Below, in pieces: positions 10,542 to 20,687 of a DNA stretch of 64,000 nucleotides. Made by a program: the position numbers and the translations under genes. The notes below the pieces were generated by a model. That model made no database searches. It saw only the letters and a list, made by a program, of their open reading frames with translations, and was not told the DNA's origin. Positions within the stretch are counted from its first letter, which is position 1. Each line of letters begins with the position of its first letter. Source of the stretch: an uncultured Clostridium sp. (GTDB lineage: Bacteria > Bacillota > Clostridia > Lachnospirales > Lachnospiraceae); contig CAMEIH010000011.1 of the NCBI GenBank assembly GCA_945917985.1, positions 1 through 64,000 of the forward strand, written 5' to 3'.

Positions 10542-11153
10542 ATGAGCAGCAGAATTGAACAACTGATCGATGAGATCGAAGAGTACATAGATGGTTGTAA
10601 ATATCAGCCCTTTTCCAACACGAAAATCGTTGTTGATAAAGAAGAAATTGATGAACTTCTCCGTGAACTGCGAATGAAAACACCTGATGAGATCAAGCGC
10701 TATCAAAAGATTATCAGTAATAAGGAAGCTATCTTAAGTGATGCCAGAGCCAAAGCCGAGGCATTGATCAATGAAGCTACCATTCATACCAATGAACTGA
10801 TCAATGAGCATGAGATCATGCAGCAGGCATATGCACAGGCGAACGAAGTGGTTACCATGGCTACCCATCAGGCTCAGGAAATTCTTGACAATGCAACTAT
10901 GGAAGCCAACAATATGAGAACGGCTGCCATGCAGTATACGGATGGAATCCTTGCCAATGTAGAAAATCTGCTGAATCAGACAATGAAAACAACTCAGGAG
11001 CATTTTGACAGTTTTATGGGTGCACTTAACAATTATAATGATGTGGTAAATGCAAACCGTGTGGAACTGAATCCTCCGGAACCGGATTCCTATGTCGGGG
11101 ACAGTTCAGAAAGCGATACGAATTCAGATGATTTAAATCTGGATATGCTGTAA
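10542..11153 (+). CDS. Coiled-coil protein of unknown function (DivIVA / ATP synthase b-subunit-like composition)
   Basis: 203-aa ORF with long Ala/Glu/Gln-rich helical segment (DARAKAEALINEATIHTNELINEHEIMQQAYAQANEVVTMATHQAQEILDNATMEANNMR) and acidic tail. Confidence 0.7.
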   Translation: MSSRIEQLIDEIEEYIDGCKYQPFSNTKIVVDKEEIDELLRELRMKTPDEIKRYQKIISNKEAILSDARAKAEALINEATIHTNELINEHEIMQQAYAQANEVVTMATHQAQEILDNATMEANNMRTAAMQYTDGILANVENLLNQTMKTTQEHFDSFMGALNNYNDVVNANRVELNPPEPDSYVGDSSESDTNSDDLNLDML

Positions 11154-11166
11154 GAAAAAATACAGT

Positions 11167-11198
11167 CCGGCTTACTAAATTGGTAAGCCGGTTTTTTT
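11167..11198 (+). terminator. Intrinsic terminator
   Basis: CCGGCTTAC-taaattg-GTAAGCCGG followed by TTTTTTT. Confidence 0.92.
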
Positions 11199-11219
11199 GT
11201 AAAAGGATAAGTAAAAATA

Positions 11220-12503
11220 ATGAAAAAATTGCAAATGATATTATCAGTATCCATTTTTCTTCTCTTTCTTTTCTGGATGCAGGTCCCGTTATCTGTTTAT
11301 GCAGATGAGGATCCCACAGTGATCGTGATTGATCCGGGTCATGGGGGAGATAATCTGGGGGCTGAATTTGATACTTATACAGAAAAAAATATGACAATGA
11401 CAGTTGCACTTGCCATGAAGGAGGAACTGGAAAAATATGACAATGTGATCGTGTATCTTACCCGTGAAGGTGATGAGAGTATGTCTATAAAGGACAGAGC
11501 CTTATTTGCCAAGGAAAAGAATGCAGATTTTCTGTTCTGTCTTCATTTCAACAGTTCTGTTAATCATAATCTTTACGGTGCAGAGGTATGGGTATCTGCC
11601 TTTGGCGATTATTATGTATTGGGAAGACAATTTGCAGAGATCAATATGCAGCTCTTTGAAGAGATGGGGCTTTTTTCCAGAGGGATTAAGGTCCGGCTAA
11701 ATGACAGTGATGATAATTATTATGGTATTTTACGGTACTGTACTGATTTGGGGGTTCCCTCCGTTTTGATTGAGCACTGCCACTTGGATAACAGTATGGA
11801 TTTTCCCTTTTATCAAAAGGGTGAGGAGCAGCTAAAAGAATTTGGTCGAAAGGATGCAGAGGCTGTTGCAAAATATTTTGGTCTTACTTCCTCTTTGACC
11901 GGTGCTGACTACAGCAATTTCCCGAAAGCTGATATCTCTTATCAGGAAATCGTAAGACCTGACAAAACCGAGCCGGAGGAATGTTCCATCGAAGTACTTT
12001 CTGTGAATGAGAAAGAAGCAACTGCTTCGGTAGCTATCCATGCCAAGGATGCTGACAGTTATATTCAATACTACAACTACAGCCTTGACGGAGGGAATAC
12101 CTGGTCAGAATTGCTATCATGGCCCAGAACTTACTGGAACAGTTCTGAGGATGATTATGTTTTCACAGTGCAGCTTCCCTTTGATCAGGATATTGAGCTT
12201 CGCGCCGCTGCTTATAATGGATATGATGTTTTTACCGAAAGCAATATTGTAATGATACCGGCCATTGCCTCACCGGCAACACCTTCTCCCTCTGTCGTGA
12301 AGAAGGATACCACGGCGATAGAAACCTACAAGGAAATCACTTATGAATCTTCCCCGGATGAATCTTATTTCAGCAGGCAGGAGAAAGCTTATCTGATTTT
12401 GCTGATCTTACTGATCAGTCTGATTATGGCAGGTATTTTGTACGCAATGATCAGAATGATACTAAAGTTAAAAAAATATAATAACCGGCACAGAGAACCG
12501 TGA
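11220..12503 (+). CDS. N-acetylmuramoyl-L-alanine amidase (Amidase_3) with C-terminal transmembrane segment
   Basis: Signal peptide; VIVIDPGHGGDNLGA, FLFCLHFNSS, VPSVLIEHCHLDN; C-terminal hydrophobic AYLILLILLISLIMAGILYAMI followed by basic residues. Confidence 0.9.
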   Translation: MKKLQMILSVSIFLLFLFWMQVPLSVYADEDPTVIVIDPGHGGDNLGAEFDTYTEKNMTMTVALAMKEELEKYDNVIVYLTREGDESMSIKDRALFAKEKNADFLFCLHFNSSVNHNLYGAEVWVSAFGDYYVLGRQFAEINMQLFEEMGLFSRGIKVRLNDSDDNYYGILRYCTDLGVPSVLIEHCHLDNSMDFPFYQKGEEQLKEFGRKDAEAVAKYFGLTSSLTGADYSNFPKADISYQEIVRPDKTEPEECSIEVLSVNEKEATASVAIHAKDADSYIQYYNYSLDGGNTWSELLSWPRTYWNSSEDDYVFTVQLPFDQDIELRAAAYNGYDVFTESNIVMIPAIASPATPSPSVVKKDTTAIETYKEITYESSPDESYFSRQEKAYLILLILLISLIMAGILYAMIRMILKLKKYNNRHREP

Positions 12504-13377
12504 GAATCATTTTATGGATCACATATTTCTTTAAGGAAAGATCTGTTCCCTGAAGAGAACTGTTCGTCTGTGCCATACAGGATAATCCGCCAAAACTGAG
12601 CATGATAAGGCTAACGACAGGTGCACGGTCACCAAGGCTTGCGAGACCTCCTGTAATTTCCAAAAAGGTGCTTACAACCGCTTTTGCCGTTTCATTTTTC
12701 CTAAAAAAAAGAGCCGGGAAAACATTTAAAAGATTAAAAATAATCATATAGCCACCAAGCTTCGTAATACCGCCAAGCGAGGACATGACAGACTCATCCA
12801 TGGCTTTTAGAAGCGAAGTGACAGGAGGATTTTTTTCTGCCTGTTCATAATGGGCTCTCAGGCGATTTCGAAACAGTGTATGACGCAGAAAAATTCCGTA
12901 AAGGAGAGGTATGCCGTACATTCCGAAGAGAAAAGGCATAACTTTGTTTTGCACGCCCATAGTCGGCAGGGCAAAGCTGACAAAATAAACAGGGCCTATG
13001 TTATTGCAGAAGGAGAGCAGGAATTCGGCTTCCGATTTTGTGATCATTTTTCTATCGTAGAGCTGGGCTGTCACAACGGCTCCCATAGGAAAACCGCACA
13101 AAAACCCTGTTATAATGGCATAGAGACAGTTTCCGTTTACTCGAAAAAGAGGGGTAAAAAACGGTTTTACAAGTTTGACGAAGGAATCCGTGAGATCCAT
13201 ACGAATCATGATTCCGGACAGCACCATAAACGGAAACAGGGTCGGAATCATTTTCTCAAACCAGAGAGTAAGTCCGTTACATGCATAAAAAAGGCACTCA
13301 GACGGGTACAAAAGTATAACTATCGTGAGAATAAAGACAGCTCCGGTGGAAAGAAACAGATTAGGATTTTTTCTCAA
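12451..13377 (-). CDS. YlbJ-like sporulation/nucleoside-recognition domain integral membrane protein
   Basis: Polytopic membrane protein with IPTLFPFMVLSGI, GFLCGFPMGAVVTAQLYDRKMITKSEAEFLLSFCNNIGPVYF. TTG start at 13377 preferred over the extended ORF; start uncertain. Confidence 0.8.
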   Translation of the reverse strand: MRKNPNLFLSTGAVFILTIVILLYPSECLFYACNGLTLWFEKMIPTLFPFMVLSGIMIRMDLTDSFVKLVKPFFTPLFRVNGNCLYAIITGFLCGFPMGAVVTAQLYDRKMITKSEAEFLLSFCNNIGPVYFVSFALPTMGVQNKVMPFLFGMYGIPLLYGIFLRHTLFRNRLRAHYEQAEKNPPVTSLLKAMDESVMSSLGGITKLGGYMIIFNLLNVFPALFFRKNETAKAVVSTFLEITGGLASLGDRAPVVSLIMLSFGGLSCMAQTNSSLQGTDLSLKKYVIHKMILTVLCAGYYIFLTLVSF

Positions 13378-13417
13378 AACAGTGGTTCTTTTCTTATTTT
13401 GTGTTATTATTATATCT

Positions 13418-14146
13418 ATGAGAATTGACAAGTTATTATGCGAATTGAATATCGGCTCAAGAAGTGAAGTAAAAGTACTTCTCAAAAAAGGTCTCATCAC
13501 TGTAAACGGAGAAAAATTATTGAAACCGGAAACAAAAATAGATGAGAAGACAGCCGTTGTTTCTTATAAAGGGAAGGAGTACCGGTATCAGCCTTTTGTC
13601 TACTATATGATGAATAAACCGGCAGGTGTTGTCAGTGCTACAGAGGATTCTCTTTCCGAAACGGTTCTGGATGTGCTTGCCGAAAATTTAAAAGAGATCT
13701 ATGGGAATGATCTTTCCGGAGTTCCGATCAGAGATATTTTCCCTGTCGGAAGACTTGACAAAGATACTGTAGGTCTTTTGCTGCTGACCAATGACGGCGA
13801 ACTTGCCCATAATCTGTTGTCTCCAAAAAAACATGTGGAAAAGCGTTATTATGTGGAAACAGATCTTTCCATTACCCGGGATGCGGCAGATCGTCTGATG
13901 AAAGGCGTTGCCATTTCTGAACAGGAATTTACAAGAGAAGCAAAGGTGGAGCTTCTTTCAGATAAGGAATGCATCATTGCCATTACAGAAGGCAAATTTC
14001 ATCAGGTAAAGAGAATGTTTCAGGCTGTGGGACTGAAAGTATTGTATTTAAAAAGAATTTCCATGGGAAGTCTTTTTTTGGATGAAACATTGCCCGAAGG
14101 AAAAGTTCGTGAATTAACACAGGAAGAGGTTTACCGTTTATGTTAG
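13418..14146 (+). CDS. 16S rRNA pseudouridine synthase, RsuA/RluB/E/F family
   Basis: S4 domain (MRIDKLLCELNIGSRSEVKVLLKKGLITVNG), VGRLDKDTVGLLLLTNDGELAH. ATG 13418 preferred to ORF start 13325. Confidence 0.93.
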   Translation: MRIDKLLCELNIGSRSEVKVLLKKGLITVNGEKLLKPETKIDEKTAVVSYKGKEYRYQPFVYYMMNKPAGVVSATEDSLSETVLDVLAENLKEIYGNDLSGVPIRDIFPVGRLDKDTVGLLLLTNDGELAHNLLSPKKHVEKRYYVETDLSITRDAADRLMKGVAISEQEFTREAKVELLSDKECIIAITEGKFHQVKRMFQAVGLKVLYLKRISMGSLFLDETLPEGKVRELTQEEVYRLC

Positions 14147-14787
14147 AAAATATTAAAGCTGTACTGTTTGATCTTGACGGCACACTGGTTGACTCTATGT
14201 GGGTATGGAAGGATATCGATATTGAATATCTGGGGAAATTCGGGTATGCGCTCCCGGACGGACTTCAGAATGAAATAGAAGGAATGAGTTTTTCCGAAAC
14301 AGCAGTCTATATCAAAAATAAATTCCAGATCCCCGATCCCGTTGAAAAGATGAAAGCAGACTGGAACCGCATGGCATGGGATAAATATACGCATGAAGTA
14401 CCCTTGAAGGACGGCGTTCGGGAGTTCCTTGATCACTGTCATAAAAATGATATTCGTCTTGGTATTGCCACTAGTAATTCCAGAGAGCTTGTAGATAACA
14501 TCATCAAGGTTCACGGTCTTGAAAGCTATTTTTCCGGTGTCGTGACAGGATGTGAAGTAGAAAAAGGGAAGCCTGCACCTGATGTTTATCTGGAAGCTGC
14601 CAAAAGATGCTGTGTTTCTCCCGAAAATTGTCTCGTATTCGAGGATATCCTTCCCGGAATACTCGCCGGAAAGGCAGCCGGCATGAAGGTCTGTGCGGTG
14701 GAGGATGCGTATTCTCTTTCTCAAAAAGAAGAGAAACAGAATGCTGCAGATTATTACATTAGAAATTATTATGAAATTGCTATATAA
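14140..14787 (+). CDS. HAD family hydrolase (beta-phosphoglucomutase/phosphatase-like)
   Basis: [58 protein letters not shown]. Confidence 0.93.
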   Translation: MLENIKAVLFDLDGTLVDSMWVWKDIDIEYLGKFGYALPDGLQNEIEGMSFSETAVYIKNKFQIPDPVEKMKADWNRMAWDKYTHEVPLKDGVREFLDHCHKNDIRLGIATSNSRELVDNIIKVHGLESYFSGVVTGCEVEKGKPAPDVYLEAAKRCCVSPENCLVFEDILPGILAGKAAGMKVCAVEDAYSLSQKEEKQNAADYYIRNYYEIAI

Positions 14788-14803
14788 ACAGCAGGAGGTA
14801 ACT

Positions 14804-16657
14804 TTGTCAGAAGGATTTTTGCCCCTCACAAGACAGGATATGCTTGACAGGGGTCTTGACCAGCTTGATTTTGTATATATCATCGGGGATGCTTACGTAG
14901 ACCATCCTTCTTTTGGACATGCCATTATCAGCCGTATTCTGGAATCCCACGGCTATACCGTTGGGATTATATCCCAGCCGGACTGGAAAGATGATGAGAG
15001 CATTACCATTTACGGAAAACCCAGACTTGCTTTTTTGATATCGGCAGGAAATATGGATTCCATGGTAAATCACTATTATGTCTCCAAAAAGAAACGTAAG
15101 GTCGATGCATATACGCCCGGTGGGGTTATGGGAAAAAGACCCGATTACGCCACCATTGTATATGGAAATCTGATCAGGCATACCTACAAGGATGTTCCCG
15201 TGATCATCGGTGGAATAGAGGCAAGTCTTCGCAGGCTTGCACACTATGATTACTGGAGTAATTCCTTTAAGCATTCTGTCTTGCTTGACAGTCAGGCAGA
15301 CATGATTTCCTACGGAATGGGTGAGCATTCCATTGTGGAAATTGCAGATGCCCTTGCTTCCGGAATGGACATCAGGGACATTACGTACATTCCCGGTACC
15401 GTTTATAAAACAAAAGATATTTCCGGTATTACAGGTTTTTCGGACGAGAAGCTGAACGGGATTTTACTTCCTTCCTATGAGGAAATGAAGAAGGACCCTG
15501 CTCTTTATGCTAAAAGTTTCGGTATTCAGTATGAAAATACGGATCCTTTTACAGGCAGAATCCTCGCGGAGCCTTATGATCACGGTGTATATGTGGTTCA
15601 AAATCCTCCCGCCATGCCTCTTACTACACAGGAGATGGATGATGTTTATGCACTTCCCTATATGCGTACCTTTCATCCTTCCTACAAAGAGAGGGGCGGG
15701 GTCCCGGCCATCAAGGAAATCAAGTTTTCTCTGATCAGCAATCGTGGATGCTTTGGCGGCTGCAGCTTTTGTGCCCTCACGTTTCATCAGGGAAGAATTG
15801 TCCAGACAAGAAGCCATGAATCGATTCTAAGCGAAGCAAAAGAAATGACAAAAGATCCGGAGTTCAAGGGATATATACACGATGTAGGAGGGCCGACAGC
15901 CAATTTCAGACAGCCATCCTGTGAGAAGCAGTTAAAAGCCGGCGTGTGTAAAAACAAACAATGTCTGTTTCCGGAACCCTGTCATAATTTGAAAGCAGAC
16001 CATAAAGATTATCTTTCCTTACTCAGAAAACTGCGTTCCCTTCCCGGGGTAAAAAAGGTCTTTATCCGTTCCGGCATCCGTTTCGATTATCTGCTGGCCG
16101 ATCCGGATGACACCTTTTTCAAAGAGCTTGTCACTTATCACGTCAGTGGGCAGCTTAAAGTGGCACCGGAACATATTTCCGATGCAGTCTTATCAAAAAT
16201 GGGGAAACCTGAGAATAAGGTATACGAGAAATTTGTTAAAAAGTATCATAAAATAAATGAGAAGCTCGGGAAAAAACAGTATCTGGTTCCTTATCTTATG
16301 TCTTCTCATCCTGGATCCACCTTAAAAGAGGCAATAGAGCTTGCAGAATATCTGCGGGATCTTGGCTATATGCCGGAACAGGTACAGGATTTTTATCCAA
16401 CTCCGTCAACGGTTTCCACGGTAATGTATTACACAGGAATCGATCCAAGGAACGGTGAGAAGGTCTATGTATGCAGGAATCCTCACGAAAAGGCTATGCA
16501 AAGGGCATTGATACAATATAGAGACCCGGAGAATTATGATCTCGTTTCCGAGGCCCTCCATAAGGCCGGAAGGACAGATCTGATCGGTTTTGACAAAAAA
16601 TGTCTGATTCCGCCGAGAAAAATAAAACATAATAATAACAGCAGGAGACATAAATGA
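14804..16657 (+). CDS. YgiQ family radical SAM protein
   Basis: [17 protein letters not shown] radical SAM cluster motif; YgiQ-type N-terminus [37 protein letters not shown] start preceded by AGGAGGT. Confidence 0.93.
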   Translation: MSEGFLPLTRQDMLDRGLDQLDFVYIIGDAYVDHPSFGHAIISRILESHGYTVGIISQPDWKDDESITIYGKPRLAFLISAGNMDSMVNHYYVSKKKRKVDAYTPGGVMGKRPDYATIVYGNLIRHTYKDVPVIIGGIEASLRRLAHYDYWSNSFKHSVLLDSQADMISYGMGEHSIVEIADALASGMDIRDITYIPGTVYKTKDISGITGFSDEKLNGILLPSYEEMKKDPALYAKSFGIQYENTDPFTGRILAEPYDHGVYVVQNPPAMPLTTQEMDDVYALPYMRTFHPSYKERGGVPAIKEIKFSLISNRGCFGGCSFCALTFHQGRIVQTRSHESILSEAKEMTKDPEFKGYIHDVGGPTANFRQPSCEKQLKAGVCKNKQCLFPEPCHNLKADHKDYLSLLRKLRSLPGVKKVFIRSGIRFDYLLADPDDTFFKELVTYHVSGQLKVAPEHISDAVLSKMGKPENKVYEKFVKKYHKINEKLGKKQYLVPYLMSSHPGSTLKEAIELAEYLRDLGYMPEQVQDFYPTPSTVSTVMYYTGIDPRNGEKVYVCRNPHEKAMQRALIQYRDPENYDLVSEALHKAGRTDLIGFDKKCLIPPRKIKHNNNSRRHK

Positions 16658-17223
16658 AAAAAGCAATCAAAGGTACCTATGGATATCTGCAACAAAAGAG
16701 AAATCTCGTTTTGATCAGAACAATTATTTATTTTGCCATTGCACTGGCTCTGTTTTTTGCCGGTGTGATTACCACAGGCACAAGAAAAAATCTGCTCACT
16801 GTGGTAGCAGTTCTGGGACTCCTTCCCGCTTCAAAGAGTTTTGTGAACCTTGTGATGTATATGAAAGCCAAGGGATGCAGTTTATCCGCTAAGGAAACAA
16901 TTACAAAAGCTGAGGGCAGCCTTATCGGGATGTATGATATGTATTTTACCTCCTACAAGGAAAATTTTGCGATCAGCCACATGGTAGTGGAAGGAAAAAA
17001 TATTTGCGGTTACACAGAGAACAGCTCCTGCAACTGTAAGGACTGCGAGGAACATCTTGAAACCATGTTAAAGCAGGGCGGCTATAAGGATATGACAATT
17101 AAAATTTTTACTGATCTTAATAAATACTGTGAACGCTTAAAACAATTAAATGGGCTTGAACATGAAAAGACACCGGAAAAAGATGATGAGGTTAGAATCG
17201 TGCTGTATGATATTTCACTTTAA
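16654..17223 (+). CDS. Putative membrane protein of unknown function
   Basis: 189 aa, two hydrophobic segments near the N-terminus, start overlaps the ygiQ-like stop. Confidence 0.75.
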   Translation: MKKAIKGTYGYLQQKRNLVLIRTIIYFAIALALFFAGVITTGTRKNLLTVVAVLGLLPASKSFVNLVMYMKAKGCSLSAKETITKAEGSLIGMYDMYFTSYKENFAISHMVVEGKNICGYTENSSCNCKDCEEHLETMLKQGGYKDMTIKIFTDLNKYCERLKQLNGLEHEKTPEKDDEVRIVLYDISL

Positions 17224-17229
17224 GGAAAG

Positions 17230-18216
17230 ATGATTATGTATCAGTTCACCATAAATTCCAATGAAGCCGGTCAGCGGTTTGATAAATATCTTCACAAATT
17301 GCTTCCAAAGGCACCTGCTTCCTTTTTTTATAAGATGCTCCGGAAAAAAAACATTGTTTTAAACGGGAAAAAAGCGGAAGGGAAGGAAAAACTTTCCATC
17401 GGAGATGAGATTTCTCTCTTTCTTTCCGAAGAAACTTTTTTATCTTTTCAGGATTCCTCTCAAAAGGAGAATGAATTTATAAAAGCATATCAGACACTGA
17501 AAGACATTCAGATTGTTTTTGAGAATCAAAATATGCTGATCGTCAATAAACCATCCGGCATACTGACACAGAAATCAAAGGACAATGATTTGTCCCTTAA
17601 CGAGTGGCTGATCGGATACCTGCTTTTTTCAAATGCAATAACCCGGGAGTCTCTAAGGACCTTTAAACCCTCTGTCTGCAACCGACTTGACAGAAATACG
17701 AGCGGCCTTGTGCTTTGTTCCAAAACTCTGAAGGGAAGCCAGCGACTTTCCATGCTGATCAGGGAACGCAAGGTGCATAAATTTTACCGTCTGTTTGTGA
17801 AAGGCTCTGTGGAAAAAGAAGAGTTGCTTAAGGGTTATCTTGTAAAGGATGAATTGACCAATAAAGTCACAGTTTCAGGAACGCCGATAGAACAGGGAGC
17901 GTATATTAAGACCCGGTTTTATCCTGTTCAGAAGCTTTCTGATATGACATATCTTGAAGTGGAACTGATTACAGGAAAAACCCATCAGATTCGCGCCCAT
18001 ATGGCTTCAGTCGGTCACCCGATTCTGATGGATTACAAATACGGAGACCATAAATTTAATGAAAAATATAAAGACAGATTTCCGGCACAGGGGCAGCTTC
18101 TTCATGCATACCGCCTGGAATTTTCAAAAGAGGAATCTCTTCTTGAAGGGGCAGGTCCTGTTTTTATCGCCGAAGAGCCTTCTGTCTTTCAAAAGCTTTT
18201 ACTGGAAAATAAATGA
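17230..18216 (+). CDS. RluA family pseudouridine synthase
   Basis: S4 domain plus VCNRLDRNTSGLVLCSK and LITGKTHQIRAHMASVGHPI. Confidence 0.94.
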   Translation: MIMYQFTINSNEAGQRFDKYLHKLLPKAPASFFYKMLRKKNIVLNGKKAEGKEKLSIGDEISLFLSEETFLSFQDSSQKENEFIKAYQTLKDIQIVFENQNMLIVNKPSGILTQKSKDNDLSLNEWLIGYLLFSNAITRESLRTFKPSVCNRLDRNTSGLVLCSKTLKGSQRLSMLIRERKVHKFYRLFVKGSVEKEELLKGYLVKDELTNKVTVSGTPIEQGAYIKTRFYPVQKLSDMTYLEVELITGKTHQIRAHMASVGHPILMDYKYGDHKFNEKYKDRFPAQGQLLHAYRLEFSKEESLLEGAGPVFIAEEPSVFQKLLLENK

Positions 18217-18232
18217 TAAAAGAGGTCTGTAA

Positions 18233-18769
18233 ATGGCTACATGGAGTTCACGGGGGCTTCGAGGCTCTACCCTGGAGGATTTAATCAATCGAACAAACGA
18301 AAAATATCTAGAAAACGGTCTTGCCCTGATTCAGAAAATTCCGACGCCCATTACTCCCATCAATATTGATAAGCAGAGCAGGCATATTACCCTTGCTTAC
18401 TTTGATAAGAAGAGTACGGTGGATTATATCGGAGTTGTTCAGGGAATACCTGTCTGTTTTGATGCCAAGGAATGCGCTGTGGATACTTTTTCTCTTCAGA
18501 ACATTCATGAACATCAGGTTAACTTTATGGAAGAGTTCGAAAAGCAGAAGGGAATTGCCTTTTTTCTGATTTATTACACGCATAGAGATCTTTTTTACTA
18601 TCTTCCTTTTGAAATGCTGAAGTTCTTCTGGGACAGGGCAATGAGCGGAGGACGAAAAAGCTTTCGGATCGAAGAACTCAATCCGGATTATTATCTTCCT
18701 AAAAAAAACAGCATCTTAGTTCCTTATCTTGATATTTTAAGTAAAGATCTGGAAGACCGGGACTTTTGA
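18233..18769 (+). CDS. recU: Holliday junction resolvase RecU
   Basis: SSRGLRGSTLEDLINRTNEKYLENGLALIQKIPTPI, STVDYIGVVQGIPVCFDAKEC. Confidence 0.93.
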   Translation: MATWSSRGLRGSTLEDLINRTNEKYLENGLALIQKIPTPITPINIDKQSRHITLAYFDKKSTVDYIGVVQGIPVCFDAKECAVDTFSLQNIHEHQVNFMEEFEKQKGIAFFLIYYTHRDLFYYLPFEMLKFFWDRAMSGGRKSFRIEELNPDYYLPKKNSILVPYLDILSKDLEDRDF

Positions 18770-18778
18770 TAAAATAAT

Positions 18779-18807
18779 TTGACATTCCGAAAACTTTTCG
18801 TTATACT
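18779..18807 (+). promoter_or_regulatory. Sigma-A-type promoter for the his operon
   Basis: TTGACA (18779-18784), 17-bp spacer, TATACT (18802-18807). Confidence 0.85.
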
Positions 18808-18823
18808 GTCAATAGTTTTAAAC

Positions 18824-18837
18824 GCTACCATGGTAGC
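18824..18837. promoter_or_regulatory. Perfect 14-bp palindrome GCTACCATGGTAGC, candidate operator
   Basis: Located 16 bp downstream of the -10 hexamer and upstream of hisZ. Confidence 0.6.
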
Positions 18838-18885
18838 AAGGTAACACTGTGATGTGATAAAGTAATCAAGGAGCGTAAATTTTTT

Positions 18886-20007
18886 ATGAGTAAAAAACTG
18901 GTACATACTCCTGAGGGTGTACGCGACATATACGGCGAGGAATATTCCAAAAAACTGGCAACGGAAAGCCTGATCCACAGGCAGATCAATTTATATGGCT
19001 ATGAGGATATTCAGACACCGACGTTTGAATTTTTTGATGTCTTTTCCAAGGAAATCGGTACGACTCCCTCAAAGGAGCTATATAAATTCTTTGACAAGGA
19101 AGGAAATACGTTAGTGCTCAGGCCGGATTTTACCCCTTCCATGGCAAGATGTGCAGCCAAGTATTTTATGGATGAGGATGTACCGATTCGTTTCTGTTAT
19201 CTTGGCAATACCTTTACCAACACAAATAATCTGCAGGGAAAGCTAAAAGAAGTGACCCAGATGGGTGCAGAACTGATGGGAGACGGAAGCGTAGAGGCGG
19301 ACGGTGAGATGATTGCCATGGCCATAGAATCTCTGCTCTGTGCCGGATTAAAGGAATTTCAGCTCAGTATCGGTGAAATCGAATATTTTAAAGGACTCTG
19401 TGAACAGGCAGGACTTGATGAAGAGACAGAGCTTTCACTTCGCGAATTTATTTCCGGAAAGAACATCTTTGGCGCGGAGAATCTTCTTACGGAAAAGGGC
19501 ATTGACGAAAAACATCGTGAAATGCTTCTGAAAACCACCGAATGTTTCGGCTCTGTAGAATCTCTGTTAAATGCAAAGGAGATTGCTGATAATGAAAGAT
19601 CGGTTCATGCTATAGAAAGACTGGAAAAACTCTATCAGGTTCTCTGTGAATACGGTGTGGAGAAATATGTTTCTTTCGATCTTGGCATGCTGAGCAAATA
19701 TAATTATTATACGGGTGTTATCTTTAAAGTCTATACCTACGGCGTAGGCGATGCCATTTTAAAAGGGGGAAGATATGACAATCTTCTCGGCTATTTTGGA
19801 AAAAATGCACCTGCCATCGGTTTTGTCATTGTGATCGATGATCTGATGCAAGCCCTCAACAGACAGAAGGTTCCTGTTTACATCGATCATGAGGTGAAAA
19901 CACTGACTTATCATCATGACAATTATGAGAGTAAACTGGCTGAGGCAAAAGGACTTCGAAGAAATGGCATCAGAACTGTGCTGGTACCGGAGGATCAAAC
20001 AAAATGA
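18886..20007 (+). CDS. hisZ: ATP phosphoribosyltransferase regulatory subunit HisZ
   Basis: HisRS-like: TPEGVRDIYGEE, LRPDFTPSMARCAAKYF, GGRYDNLLGYFGKNAPAIGFV; upstream of short-form hisG. Confidence 0.93.
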   Translation: MSKKLVHTPEGVRDIYGEEYSKKLATESLIHRQINLYGYEDIQTPTFEFFDVFSKEIGTTPSKELYKFFDKEGNTLVLRPDFTPSMARCAAKYFMDEDVPIRFCYLGNTFTNTNNLQGKLKEVTQMGAELMGDGSVEADGEMIAMAIESLLCAGLKEFQLSIGEIEYFKGLCEQAGLDEETELSLREFISGKNIFGAENLLTEKGIDEKHREMLLKTTECFGSVESLLNAKEIADNERSVHAIERLEKLYQVLCEYGVEKYVSFDLGMLSKYNYYTGVIFKVYTYGVGDAILKGGRYDNLLGYFGKNAPAIGFVIVIDDLMQALNRQKVPVYIDHEVKTLTYHHDNYESKLAEAKGLRRNGIRTVLVPEDQTK

Positions 20008-20648
20008 GCAATGATAGATATTTGACCTTTGCTCTTGGGAAGGGCAGACTTGCCAATAAAACCCTGGAGCTTTTAGAACAGATTGGGATTACCTGTGAGG
20101 AAATGAAGGATAAGGATTCCAGAAAACTGATTTTTGTCAACGAGGATCTAAAGCTTAGATTTTTTCTCGCCAAAGGGCCCGATGTTCCCACTTACGTGGA
20201 ATACGGTGCTGCCGATATCGGTGTGGTCGGAAGTGATACTATCATGGAGGAGAACAGAAGAGTTTATGAGGTTCTTGATCTGGGCTTTGGCAAATGCAGG
20301 ATGTGCGTGTGCGGTCCCGAATCGGCAAGAGAGCTCCTGAAGCATCACGAAATGATCCGTGTGGCAAGCAAGTATCCCAATATCGCAAAGGATTATTTTT
20401 ACAACAAAAAGCATCAGACGGTTGATATCATTAAGTTAAATGGTTCCGTGGAATTAGGTCCCATCGTCGGACTTTCGGACGTGATTGTAGATATCGTGGA
20501 AACCGGTTCCACCTTGCGTGAGAACGGATTGCAGGTTCTTGAAGAAATCTGTCCCTTATCTGCCAGAATGATCGTAAATCAGGTCAGCATGCAGATGGAG
20601 ACAGAAAGAATCCGCAGTCTGATCAGCAGACTGAAGGAGCTGTGTTAA
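20004..20648 (+). CDS. hisG: ATP phosphoribosyltransferase, short form HisG
   Basis: FALGKGRLANKTLELL, AADIGVVGSDTI, DVIVDIVETGSTLRENGL; 214 aa, lacking the long-form regulatory domain. Confidence 0.96.
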   Translation: MSNDRYLTFALGKGRLANKTLELLEQIGITCEEMKDKDSRKLIFVNEDLKLRFFLAKGPDVPTYVEYGAADIGVVGSDTIMEENRRVYEVLDLGFGKCRMCVCGPESARELLKHHEMIRVASKYPNIAKDYFYNKKHQTVDIIKLNGSVELGPIVGLSDVIVDIVETGSTLRENGLQVLEEICPLSARMIVNQVSMQMETERIRSLISRLKELC

Positions 20649-20687
20649 GGTGATATTATGGAATAGGAACAGAAAGGATAAGATGAA

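Noticed and set aside
14143-14883. 246-aa ORF on - strand antisense to the HAD hydrolase
   Set aside because: Covers a well-supported HAD gene and has no domain or RBS support.
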